Source: Bacillota bacterium
GTDB lineage: Bacteria; Bacillota; UBA4882; UBA8346
NCBI GenBank assembly: GCA_003501365.1
Contig: DNPP01000096.1
Span: 4,124 to 12,875, forward strand
DNA length: 8,752 bases
Direction: 5' to 3'
Shown here: in pieces, positions 1 to 5,782 of the stretch
How positions within the stretch are numbered: position 1 is the first letter of the stretch
Layout of the letters: the number at the start of each line of letters is the position of its first letter
Program-made: the position numbers and the translations under genes
The notes under the pieces: model-generated
Seen by the model: only the letters and a program-made list of their open reading frames with translations
What the model was told of the DNA's origin: nothing
The model's database searches: none

Positions 1-578
1 TTTTTCCAAACGTTGACTAAAAATTCATAATCGCTTTGCAATTCGGCTGCGTCAACATCTTCTGCCGCAGTACGAATGATAACTCCAACGCCGGGTCCTT
101 TAAATGAGGTAACAATTGATTTTAAGCGATCCCGTTCCGTTTCACTTTCAATCCGTCTTGAGACACCGATATATTCAAAGGTTGGGATAAAGACCAGATA
201 GCGACCGGGTATGGTGATCTGAGTAACTACCCTGGCTCCTTTGGTGCCGATCGGTTCCTTGATCATTTGCACCATAAGTTCTTGACCTTCACGCAACAAA
301 TCTTTAATGGAGAGATTTTTGGGATGCTCGGTATTACCGGTTTCGTTATCCCGGTACAGAACATCATCAATGTATATAAAAGCGTTTTTATCCTCACCAA
401 TGTTTATAAAAGCGGCTTGCATCCCGGGCAACACATTTTCCACTTTGCCCAGATAAATGTTGCCGGCGCGGCGTTGTTCTTCCTGGCGTTCCACTGTAAA
501 TTCTACCAGGTTGCCATCCTCCAGGATAGCAACCCGTACTTCATTAATACCGATATTTACCAAAATTTCTTTATTCAT
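1..578 (-). CDS. rng: Ribonuclease G/E family protein (Rne/Rng), N-terminal part; 3' end beyond the window
   Basis: The reading frame begins at ATG 578 and stays open for 192 codons to the window edge, so the C-terminal part is missing. The product is the N-terminal portion of an RNase E/G endoribonuclease, a cytoplasmic enzyme that cleaves single-stranded AU-rich RNA in rRNA maturation and mRNA decay. Visible family features are the opening MNKEILVNIG, the S1 RNA-binding segment from about residue 38 (GNIYLGKVENVLPGMQAAF, then INIG and AFIYIDD), and the stretch near 166-180 containing IIRTAAED. The Mg-binding DNase I-like catalytic domain and zinc link lie outside the window. The gene sits 16 bases after the radical-SAM-linked gene, with a G-rich Shine-Dalgarno sequence in that gap, so it is probably co-transcribed with it. 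Identification as the RNase G/E family is firm. RNase G rather than E is inferred from the Firmicute context. Confidence 0.9.
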   Translation of the reverse strand, partial: MNKEILVNIGINEVRVAILEDGNLVEFTVERQEEQRRAGNIYLGKVENVLPGMQAAFINIGEDKNAFIYIDDVLYRDNETGNTEHPKNLSIKDLLREGQELMVQMIKEPIGTKGARVVTQITIPGRYLVFIPTFEYIGVSRRIESETERDRLKSIVTSFKGPGVGVIIRTAAEDVDAAELQSDYEFLVNVWK

Positions 579-584
579 TCGTTA

Positions 585-590
585 CCCCCC
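585..590 (-). promoter_or_regulatory. Ribosome binding site of rng (GGGGGG)
   Basis: Read on the minus strand, a run of six G sits six bases before ATG 578. It is the only SD-like sequence in the 16-base gap after the stop codon of the upstream gene. It supports the chosen start, although it is a G-run rather than a textbook GGAGG. Confidence 0.55.
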
Positions 591-594
591 GGCT

Positions 595-1275
595 CTAACA
601 CAAATCCAGCGGTTTACTGACCAATTCCCCGTCTTCATGCCATAAACCGATCCTCGTAATATTTACAACTTCAACCGGCTCCGGAATATTACCGGTGATA
701 TCTTCCGGACGTAAATTACCGCTACTTCCGATCTCTCCTGTGATACGAATCTCCAAAGTATCTAAGCCGATTACCTCTATAGTTAAATTATGCAGCCACG
801 GACGAATGTTTACTAATTTTTGACCGTCTTTTGAATAACGTGAAACGATTAACTCCGGTAAGTCACATAACTGGTTTAGCCATTCGATTATTTTCTTTTG
901 AACCGCAGGGTTTGATTTTAAAACAACAGCATAGGAGGCACGATTAATAACCGCATTTAATGGTTTGGCATGATGCTTAAAACGACTGATTGCGATAGCT
1001 CGCAACCCTTCCGGCAAAGAATTATTGAGGACGGCGATAATCTCATCCGGTTCTTTATCATGCAGTAATTGAAAGTCTAAGTATTCATCGCTACTACTAA
1101 TACCCACCGCCAATGCGGGTCCGAAACTTATTTTAGGATGCGGATGAAATCCTTCGGAATAAGCGAGTGGCAATTGGCCGCGCCGAAAAGCCCTTTCCAT
1201 GGTACGAATCAATTCTAAGTGAGAAAGAAATTTTAAATCCTTTTCTTTGCTGAAACGCAGACGGTATTCATACAT
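595..1275 (-). CDS. Radical-SAM-linked protein, TIGR03936 family (DUF2344)
   Basis: This 226-residue protein belongs to the DUF2344/TIGR03936 family, recognised by its opening (MYEYRLRFSKEKDLKFLSHL) and the following AYSEGFHPHPKISFGPALAVG segment and EYLD. The family has no established reaction. It is nearly always encoded next to, or fused with, a TIGR03960-type radical SAM protein, which is the arrangement here. I chose ATG 1275 because GGTGAG lies four bases upstream and because family members normally begin at this point. A GTG three codons further up (1284) is possible but has no SD. The start overlaps the end of the radical SAM gene by 8 bases, so the two are probably translationally coupled and may work as one complex. 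No membrane segment or signal peptide is seen, which suggests a cytosolic protein. Family assignment is secure and function is unknown. Confidence 0.88.
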   Translation of the reverse strand: MYEYRLRFSKEKDLKFLSHLELIRTMERAFRRGQLPLAYSEGFHPHPKISFGPALAVGISSSDEYLDFQLLHDKEPDEIIAVLNNSLPEGLRAIAISRFKHHAKPLNAVINRASYAVVLKSNPAVQKKIIEWLNQLCDLPELIVSRYSKDGQKLVNIRPWLHNLTIEVIGLDTLEIRITGEIGSSGNLRPEDITGNIPEPVEVVNITRIGLWHEDGELVSKPLDLC

Positions 1276-3136
1276 GTTGCTCACCGACTATTTGTTTATT
1301 AACCGCTAGACTGCCACACACACCACAATCAGAACAAGCCGATTTACGACAATCTGCCGTTAAAATACCGGCAATCGCTTTATCGTATTCTTGCTTCAAA
1401 AATTCCCGGTTGATACCGCTATGAATATGCGACCAAGGCAAGATTTCTTCAAAGAAGCGGGCTCGGGTATAAAAATCGGGATCCATATTATTTTCCGCCA
1501 AGGTATCCATCCATAACTGGTAATTGAGTTGATCACTCCAACCATCGAACTTGGCGCCTTTTTGCCAGGCCTGATAAATAATTTTTCCCAAACGTCGGTC
1601 GCCTCGGGCAAAAACCCCTTCCAATCGGCTCATATGCGGATCATGCCAATTAAGTTCCAAATGGCGACCGCGTAGATGTTCCTTAAGATAATTCTGTTTT
1701 TGCATAGTTTCGGCAACCGAAATCTGTGCCTGCCATTGAAAAGGAGTGTGCGCTTTGGGCACAAAAGTGGAAATACTGGCGGTAATCCGTAAAGCGCTGG
1801 CTTTGGGATGAATTCGTTTACCGATTCGATAAACCGCTTCCACCAATTGAACAATTCCTGCCAGATCCTCCTCAGTTTCCGTGGGTAAACCGATCATAAA
1901 ATAAAGCTTTAACTTTTGCCAACCCGCTTTAAAAGCGGCTTCAGAGGCATTAAATAAATCGGCTTCGGTTACTCCCTTGTTAATTACTCTGCGTAAACGG
2001 TCGGTTCCGGCTTCGGGGGCAAAGGTAAGACTACTTTTGCGGGTACTTTGAAATTTGGCCGCCAAGTCAATGGAAAAAGAATCAATCCGTAATGAAGGCA
2101 ATGAAATATTAACTCCCAGCGGATTGAAACAACCGCACGCCTCACCAAGCAGTGACTCAATTCGGCTATAATCGGCGCTACTAAGTGAGGTTAATGATAA
2201 TTCATCATATCCGGTGTTTTCTACCAAGCGCCGGAGTGCTTGCATGATCACTTCAGGTTTTTTCTCGCGCACCGGTCGGTAAATCATTCCGGCTTGACAA
2301 AAGCGGCAGCCTTTGGAGCACCCTCTTTGAATCTCGTATACCACCCGGTCATGAACAATATCCAAATAGGGAACCAACCATTTTTCCGGCGTAAAAGCAG
2401 TTCCAAAATCTTTAACCACCGCTCTTACCGGATGGTCCCCGTTTAATCCGTCGATACCCGCCACACTACCGACTTCAGTATATGACACTTGAAAATTAGA
2501 CGGAATATAGACACCGTTAATCTTTGCCAACTCTCTAAACAGTTCCGGTCGTGAGGCGCCGGAATGTTTCCAGCGCCGGATCGCTTCACAGATAGGGATC
2601 ATTGTATCTTCGGCTTCACCGATAAAAAAGCAGTCAAAGAAATCGGCCAATGGTTCGGGGTTGTATGTACAAGGACCTCCGCCGATCACGATTGGATGGC
2701 TAGAGGTTCTATCTTTGCTGTAGATTGGCACCTTTCCTAAATCCAACATCGTGATAACATTGGTATAACTGAGTTCGTATTGCAATGAAAAGCCAATCAT
2801 ATCAAATTCATCAAGACTGCGTTTGTTCTCCAATGAAAAAAGCGGCAAATTTTCTTGTCGGAGTATGCCTTCGAAATCAGGCCAGGGGGCATATACTCGT
2901 TCAGCCAGCATGTCGGGATGCGAGTTGATTAATTCATAAAGAATACGGAGTCCCAGATGAGAGAGGCCAATCTCATAAACATCCGGAAATGCCAATACTG
3001 CTTTAAAATCAATGGTTGTCCAATTTTTAACCTGACAATTATATTCTCCGCCAATATAACGGCCTGGTTTACTAACCTTAGGTAATAATTTTTCGATTGT
3101 TTGCCATAAACTGGCTGTATTTGGCTGATCCGTCAA
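1268..3136 (-). CDS. B12-binding domain/radical SAM protein, TIGR03960 family
   Basis: This 622-residue protein has an N-terminal cobalamin-binding-like domain (about residues 45-180; marks are EIGLSHLGLRILYEL, IGGGP at 151-155 and FIGEAED at 171-177). A radical SAM domain follows, with the CxxxCxxC motif at Cys273, Cys277 and Cys280 (RGCSKGCRFCQAG), the cluster that binds S-adenosylmethionine. I do not see the DxHxxG lower-ligand motif of classical B12 domains. The tail carries a second cysteine set, Cys596, Cys601, Cys604 and Cys607, which could bind another metal cluster. The start is TTG 3136, supported by a strong GGAGGAG five bases upstream. There is no competing ATG with an SD. The family accompanies DUF2344 and RNase G in Firmicutes but its substrate is not known. 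An RNA- or ribosome-related role is only a guess from the neighbours. Confidence 0.9.
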   Translation of the reverse strand: MTDQPNTASLWQTIEKLLPKVSKPGRYIGGEYNCQVKNWTTIDFKAVLAFPDVYEIGLSHLGLRILYELINSHPDMLAERVYAPWPDFEGILRQENLPLFSLENKRSLDEFDMIGFSLQYELSYTNVITMLDLGKVPIYSKDRTSSHPIVIGGGPCTYNPEPLADFFDCFFIGEAEDTMIPICEAIRRWKHSGASRPELFRELAKINGVYIPSNFQVSYTEVGSVAGIDGLNGDHPVRAVVKDFGTAFTPEKWLVPYLDIVHDRVVYEIQRGCSKGCRFCQAGMIYRPVREKKPEVIMQALRRLVENTGYDELSLTSLSSADYSRIESLLGEACGCFNPLGVNISLPSLRIDSFSIDLAAKFQSTRKSSLTFAPEAGTDRLRRVINKGVTEADLFNASEAAFKAGWQKLKLYFMIGLPTETEEDLAGIVQLVEAVYRIGKRIHPKASALRITASISTFVPKAHTPFQWQAQISVAETMQKQNYLKEHLRGRHLELNWHDPHMSRLEGVFARGDRRLGKIIYQAWQKGAKFDGWSDQLNYQLWMDTLAENNMDPDFYTRARFFEEILPWSHIHSGINREFLKQEYDKAIAGILTADCRKSACSDCGVCGSLAVNKQIVGEQHV

Positions 3137-3141
3137 ACCGA

Positions 3142-3148
3142 CTCCTCC
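3142..3148 (-). promoter_or_regulatory. Ribosome binding site (GGAGGAG) fixing a TTG start
   Basis: On the minus strand GGAGGAG lies five bases before TTG 3136. It is a near-perfect anti-16S match and settles the unusual TTG start of the radical SAM gene. It lies in a 40-base gap after the SpoIVFB-like gene, in which I see no convincing terminator or promoter. Confidence 0.75.
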
Positions 3149-3176
3149 AGTAATTCCCGGAAATTGAAATGTAGGA

Positions 3177-4082
3177 TTATTCTACCTCATCTGAGGATAT
3201 AGTGCAATATATAATCTTCTCGAAACTTGCGTCAAATCCCTGATTTATCAATGAGTCCCAGGCTGTTTCTTCACTTATTATACGCATTTTTTTAGTTTTA
3301 TCTTGGTAAAAAAAAAGCAAATAATCAGCGGAACCGTAGTATTCTAACGGTAATCGTAAGGGAGTATTCGGCTCAACCAATACCGGTTTAATATTCAAAA
3401 AACCGTCTCGGATCAGATTCTTCCGTTTTTGTTGAAGTGTCTTCAGGATTAGTGATATATCCGGGTTCTTAAATGAGAACCAGTGATAAATAATGAAAAT
3501 TGCAATGGATAGGTGGATTGTTCCAGCCTGGTGCTGATATAAACGGACGGATCCTAACGTTAAAAACAGCAAACCGATTACTGCCGTTATTTTTTTTTGG
3601 ATACTGTAAGAGTTTTTTAAACCAAGATTTTTATTGAGCCAGGCGTGTAAGATACGACCCCCGTCAAGTGGAACCGCGGGGATTAGATTAAGAAATCCGA
3701 TAAAAAGATTGATTTGTAACCAGTATGAGAGATATCCATTCTTAATTCCCAGTAACTCCAAATATAGTACCCCGGCCGCCATTAATAAATTGGCGCAGGG
3801 ACCGCTGGCGGCAATTAACGACTCGGCCGTGGGATTAATTGTAAAAGCGGGGTCAACTTTTAGGCTACCGCCAAGAAGCGTCCAACGAAGTTCCCGGACT
3901 GGAAAACCTAAAAGTTCACAACAGAGGATATGAGTTGTTTCATGGATAGCAAGCGCTGCTAAGGCCAGAAGAATAAAACCAATGGTCCCGTGATTCAAGC
4001 TAAATCCGAACAGCCAACAAAAAAAGATGGTAGTAAATAGCCCGGTTTTAAATCCAAATCGCGGCAACGGCATAGGAATCAA
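3177..4082 (-). CDS. spoIVFB: SpoIVFB-like site-2 intramembrane metalloprotease (peptidase M50) with CBS-like tail
   Basis: This 301-residue membrane protein has the M50 zinc motif HETTH at 47-51 inside a hydrophobic helix and the third-ligand motif NLIPAVPLDGGR at 132-143 (Asp140). Several further hydrophobic segments follow, at roughly 15-45, 88-112, 120-138, 166-178 and 188-204. The C-terminal 75 residues (about 228-290) resemble a CBS domain, as in SpoIVFB, where it senses ATP. The known role of SpoIVFB is to cut pro-SigK in the mother-cell membrane around the forespore. The gene directly follows a SpoIVFA-like gene, which strongly supports this identity over a generic S2P protease. The TTG at 4082 overlaps the upstream TGA by four bases (TTGA). 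ATG 4073 is an alternative, and neither has a clear SD, so translational coupling is likely. Cys54-Cys55 right after the zinc motif is unusual. Confidence 0.85.
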   Translation of the reverse strand: MIPMPLPRFGFKTGLFTTIFFCWLFGFSLNHGTIGFILLALAALAIHETTHILCCELLGFPVRELRWTLLGGSLKVDPAFTINPTAESLIAASGPCANLLMAAGVLYLELLGIKNGYLSYWLQINLFIGFLNLIPAVPLDGGRILHAWLNKNLGLKNSYSIQKKITAVIGLLFLTLGSVRLYQHQAGTIHLSIAIFIIYHWFSFKNPDISLILKTLQQKRKNLIRDGFLNIKPVLVEPNTPLRLPLEYYGSADYLLFFYQDKTKKMRIISEETAWDSLINQGFDASFEKIIYCTISSDEVE

Positions 4083-4879
4083 ACAGCCAAGACCGATAAG
4101 GGATCTACCGGTCGATCATACTCTTGGATCTCGAACCATAAAATTGAACCTCGTTCCTGATCGGGACGACTGATTTGAGCTATTGTGTCACCAGCCTTAA
4201 CTGTCTGGCCGACTTTCACCTTGACTAAGCCCAGGTAATTGTAGCTGGAACTCCAGCCATTGCCATGGTTGATAATAAGCTGCCAACCCCGGCCGGCTTG
4301 GTGATTAACCTCGGAAACCGTGCCATCCGCGATTGCAAATACCAGCGTATCGGGCAGCGCAGTAATTTCGATGCCGGAATTAAAAGTGCGGTTTTTGCGA
4401 TCGGAGTCATACTGCCAACCATATCCCTTAGTAATACTTCCTTGAATCGGCCAAACCGAATTCGTAAAGATATTTTTAGGGGAAGATGGTTGCTCGAATT
4501 TTTTAGTAATTTCTTCAAGACGAACCAAATTGCTCATATTTCCAATCAATTCCTTCCACAATTGAGATTGGCTAATCCGTCCGAAAGTTTCCTGCTGGGA
4601 TGTTTCGATAGCACTATGAAGTCTATTGCATGCCCAATTCATCCAGGATAAGCCGGAATGGGAGATAACTAATGTCATGATTAAAAAGCAAATCGCCACA
4701 ATTGTTTGATAGAGGAGGTTATTAAAAAAATGGAAATCGGAGTCTTCCGCCGCAAATAATTCGGATTGCTCCGTGGTAGAGGTAGAATTGGGATCGGAAT
4801 CGGAATCGGGATTGGGAGTTGAAACTGAAACGGGATCTAATTCAGGATCAAACGAATAAAGTTCCTTATTTTGAATCAT
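4079..4879 (-). CDS. spoIVFA: SpoIVFA-like membrane protein with inactive M23/LytM domain
   Basis: The product has 266 residues, close to B. subtilis SpoIVFA. Layout: an acidic, Asp/Ser/Pro/Thr-rich cytosolic head (about 1-50), one transmembrane helix (about 58-74), a linker, and a C-terminal LytM/M23 fold (about 143-266). The fold is recognisable by PIQGSITKGYG, ADGTVSEV, INHGNGW, VGQTVKAGDTIA and WFEI. The catalytic positions of active M23 peptidases are all altered: the HxxxD pair reads Asn167/Glu171, the YAHL histidine reads Tyr215, and the HxH pair reads Ile246/Trp248. It therefore should not hydrolyse peptidoglycan. In sporulation SpoIVFA anchors and restrains the SpoIVFB protease, whose gene follows with a four-base overlap. 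ATG 4879 lies nine bases after a strong G-rich SD. The TTG just before it (4882) is six bases away and is also possible. The SD lies in a long hairpin, described separately. Confidence 0.82.
   Translation of the reverse strand: MIQNKELYSFDPELDPVSVSTPNPDSDSDPNSTSTTEQSELFAAEDSDFHFFNNLLYQTIVAICFLIMTLVISHSGLSWMNWACNRLHSAIETSQQETFGRISQSQLWKELIGNMSNLVRLEEITKKFEQPSSPKNIFTNSVWPIQGSITKGYGWQYDSDRKNRTFNSGIEITALPDTLVFAIADGTVSEVNHQAGRGWQLIINHGNGWSSSYNYLGLVKVKVGQTVKAGDTIAQISRPDQERGSILWFEIQEYDRPVDPLSVLAV
4785..4814. repeat. Five tandem hexanucleotides (consensus GRATYG) inside spoIVFA
   Basis: Five successive six-base units on the plus strand (gaattg, ggatcg, gaatcg, gaatcg, ggattg) encode, on the minus strand, the alternating Asn/Asp and Pro/Ser residues around positions 23-32 of the SpoIVFA-like protein. 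A change in copy number would add or remove two residues without breaking the frame. The segment lies in the disordered-looking cytosolic head, so variation would probably be tolerated. Confidence 0.6.
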
Positions 4880-4888
4880 CAATAAATA

Positions 4889-4899
4889 CTCCCCCTCCC
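4889..4899 (-). promoter_or_regulatory. Ribosome binding site of spoIVFA (GGGAGGGGGAG)
   Basis: This strong purine-rich SD ends nine bases before ATG 4879 and six before TTG 4882. Either start would be served. ATG is preferred as the stronger codon. The site is the 3' arm of the hairpin at 4888-4928. Confidence 0.7.
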
Positions 4900-4909
4900 A
4901 TTTAAATTA

Positions 4910-4917
4910 TTTATATG
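4910..4917 (-). promoter_or_regulatory. Possible promoter -10 element (CATATAAA) before spoIVFA
   Basis: CATATAAA on the minus strand resembles the SigE -10 consensus (CATACAAT) at six of eight positions, and also contains TATAAA. No good -35 lies at the right distance: TTCTAGT, 14 bases upstream, matches poorly. If used, transcription would start inside the hairpin loop, so the transcript would lack the masking arm. The assignment rests on one element and is tentative. Confidence 0.2.
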
Positions 4918-4981
4918 GGAGAGGAAGCTTGACTAGAACCGGATACGCAGGGACAACGGTGCATCAATTATCGTAGCGGAT

Positions 4982-5170
4982 TTAACCGGTTTCAATGGCA
5001 TCAGTCGGGCAGCCGTCCGCAGCCTCCTGAATACATTCTTCAAATTCCTCTTCCACCGGTTCACCGGAGGTTTCAGCCTTTTCATCGTCGTTCCAGCCGA
5101 AAATCTCCGGGCAACTAGAAACACAAAGCCCGCAACTGATGCATAAGTCTTGATCCACCTTTACTTCCAT
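4982..5170 (-). CDS. Single-cluster [4Fe-4S] ferredoxin (Thermotoga-like short type)
   Basis: This is a 62-residue, acidic, soluble electron carrier. Cys10, Cys13 and Cys16 (CxxCxxC in DLCISCGLCVSSCPE) and Cys54 (GCPTDAI) are the expected ligands of one [4Fe-4S] cluster. Cys20 and Cys46 have the spacing of the disulfide pair of the Thermotoga maritima ferredoxin, so the second cluster seen in 2[4Fe-4S] clostridial ferredoxins is absent. ATG 5170 is chosen because AGGGG lies eight bases upstream and most relatives begin at this point. An ATG seven codons earlier (5191) lacks a clear SD. The gene stands alone between a DNA glycosylase 78 bases upstream and spoIVFA 102 bases downstream. Its partner is not shown by the sequence. 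The activase two genes upstream belongs to a family that takes electrons from ferredoxin or flavodoxin, so it is a candidate. Confidence 0.88.
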   Translation of the reverse strand: MEVKVDQDLCISCGLCVSSCPEIFGWNDDEKAETSGEPVEEEFEECIQEAADGCPTDAIETG

Positions 5171-5178
5171 GCTTTCAT

Positions 5179-5183
5179 CCCCT
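5179..5183 (-). promoter_or_regulatory. Ribosome binding site of the ferredoxin gene (AGGGG)
   Basis: AGGGG on the minus strand lies eight bases before ATG 5170 and favours that start. The site falls downstream of the alternative ATG at 5191, which would therefore have to rely on a much weaker sequence. Confidence 0.55.
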
Positions 5184-5205
5184 ATTTTCATTTGTTTACT
5201 TCAAT

Positions 5206-5211
5206 ATTATC
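5206..5211 (-). promoter_or_regulatory. Possible extended -10 promoter (TGAGATAAT) for the ferredoxin gene
   Basis: In the A/T-rich gap between the glycosylase and ferredoxin genes, the minus strand reads TGA-GATAAT, a TGn-extended -10 with one mismatch to TATAAT. It would place the RNA start about 25-30 bases before the ferredoxin start codon. No good -35 lies 16-18 bases upstream; the nearest, TTGACT at 5241-5246, is too far away. It is offered as a weak candidate only. Confidence 0.2.
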
Positions 5212-5248
5212 TCAAAAAAGTTAATTGAGTATTCGTTAAAGTCAAACC

Positions 5249-5782
5249 TTAGTCGGGAGATGAATTAGTCTGGTCCAAACGGAACTTTACCTGTTGATAC
5301 CAATACAATTGTTCTTGATATGGCATCCGGTTAAGTCCGCTGGGGTTGGGTAGGACAAAATCAAGACTGAAGGCGAAAACGGAGCTTGGCTGGATTCCCC
5401 AGGAGAAATTCCTTTTTTTACCTACATAGCGGTAACTGTCTTTGCCTAAATAAGCGATGATCCGGGGACGATGTTGTTGGATTAGAGCTAAAAAAGCTTC
5501 AGCGCCCGCTTCAAATTCGGCGCGACTAAGCTCCGCGGCATTAGCGCTCGCACGAGCCACAATGTTGGTTATTCCAAAGTCATAATTCAATAAGCAACTA
5601 TCTTGAGCAGCGGTTAATCTATGTTCAGTCAGCCCGCAGTCGGCCAGCAGACGCCAAAAACGGTTGGAATATCCGGCAAAATGGTGACCAACTGCAGCAC
5701 TGCGTAAGCCGGGATTGATTCCGACGAAAAGTATTTTTAAATGGTCGGACAATAGATTGGGAATGATCAATTCTGAAGTCAT
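5249..5782 (-). CDS. mug: Mug/TDG-type G/U mismatch-specific DNA glycosylase
   Basis: This 177-residue protein belongs to family 2 of the uracil-DNA glycosylase superfamily. Such enzymes remove uracil or damaged pyrimidines opposite guanine in base-excision repair. Motif 1 is GINPG at 21-25, with Asn23 matching the catalytic Asn18 of E. coli Mug. The next landmarks are HHFAGYSNRFW (33-43) and DFGITNIVARASA (68-80). Motif 2 is the intercalating-loop sequence NPSGLNR at 146-152. Length is close to that of E. coli Mug, and the domain appears complete and intact. ATG 5782 overlaps the TGA of the activase gene by four bases (ATGA), with no strong SD, so it is probably translated by coupling. The pairing with an activase operon is curious and may be only local. 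The assignment to the family is strong. Which lesion it prefers cannot be told. Confidence 0.9.
   Translation of the reverse strand: MTSELIIPNLLSDHLKILFVGINPGLRSAAVGHHFAGYSNRFWRLLADCGLTEHRLTAAQDSCLLNYDFGITNIVARASANAAELSRAEFEAGAEAFLALIQQHRPRIIAYLGKDSYRYVGKKRNFSWGIQPSSVFAFSLDFVLPNPSGLNRMPYQEQLYWYQQVKFRLDQTNSSPD

Larger units (their letters stand above)
4888..4928 (-). promoter_or_regulatory. Long hairpin in the spoIVFA leader that masks its ribosome binding site
   Basis: In the minus-strand RNA, the arm at 4928-4915 (GCUUCCUCUCCCAU) pairs with the arm at 4901-4888 (AUGGGAGGGGGAGU) over 14 positions: 11 Watson-Crick pairs and three G-U wobbles. The 13-base A/U-rich loop can add four more pairs beyond one A-A mismatch. 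The 3' arm contains the whole SD of spoIVFA, so the folded RNA should block its translation. No U-run directly follows the stem, which argues against a simple intrinsic terminator for the ferredoxin gene, though a weak one is not excluded. The structure is seen in the sequence; regulation is inferred. Confidence 0.6.

Noticed and set aside
368..414. Direct repeat of 17 bases (16 identical) with a 30-base period
   Set aside because: It encodes the two similar segments AFIYID and AFINIG of the RNase E/G S1 region, a known family feature, so it needs no DNA-level explanation.
267..620. Plus-strand open frame of 117 codons
   Set aside because: It lies antisense to the RNase G coding region and runs into the DUF2344 gene. 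It has no SD and no recognisable domain, and the minus-strand frame there is clearly a conserved protein.
3151..3166. Short palindrome AATTT-CCGG-GAATT before the radical SAM gene
   Set aside because: Five weak base pairs with no T-run do not make a terminator, and there is no second copy to suggest an operator.
4265..4651. Plus-strand open frame of 128 codons
   Set aside because: It is antisense to the SpoIVFA-like gene, with no SD and no family resemblance.
4079..4879. Annotation as an active M23 peptidoglycan endopeptidase
   Set aside because: All metal-binding and catalytic positions are substituted, and the downstream SpoIVFB-like gene points to SpoIVFA instead.
4933..5124. Minus-strand frame of 63 codons overlapping the ferredoxin gene
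   Set aside because: It is a shifted frame across the ferredoxin gene, whose cysteine motif is unmistakable. The alternative frame is Arg-rich, as expected from an out-of-frame translation.
5213..5231. Inverted repeat CTCAA/TTGAG between the glycosylase and ferredoxin genes, considered as a terminator
   Set aside because: The stem is only five base pairs, A/U-rich, with a nine-base loop and no U-run after it.
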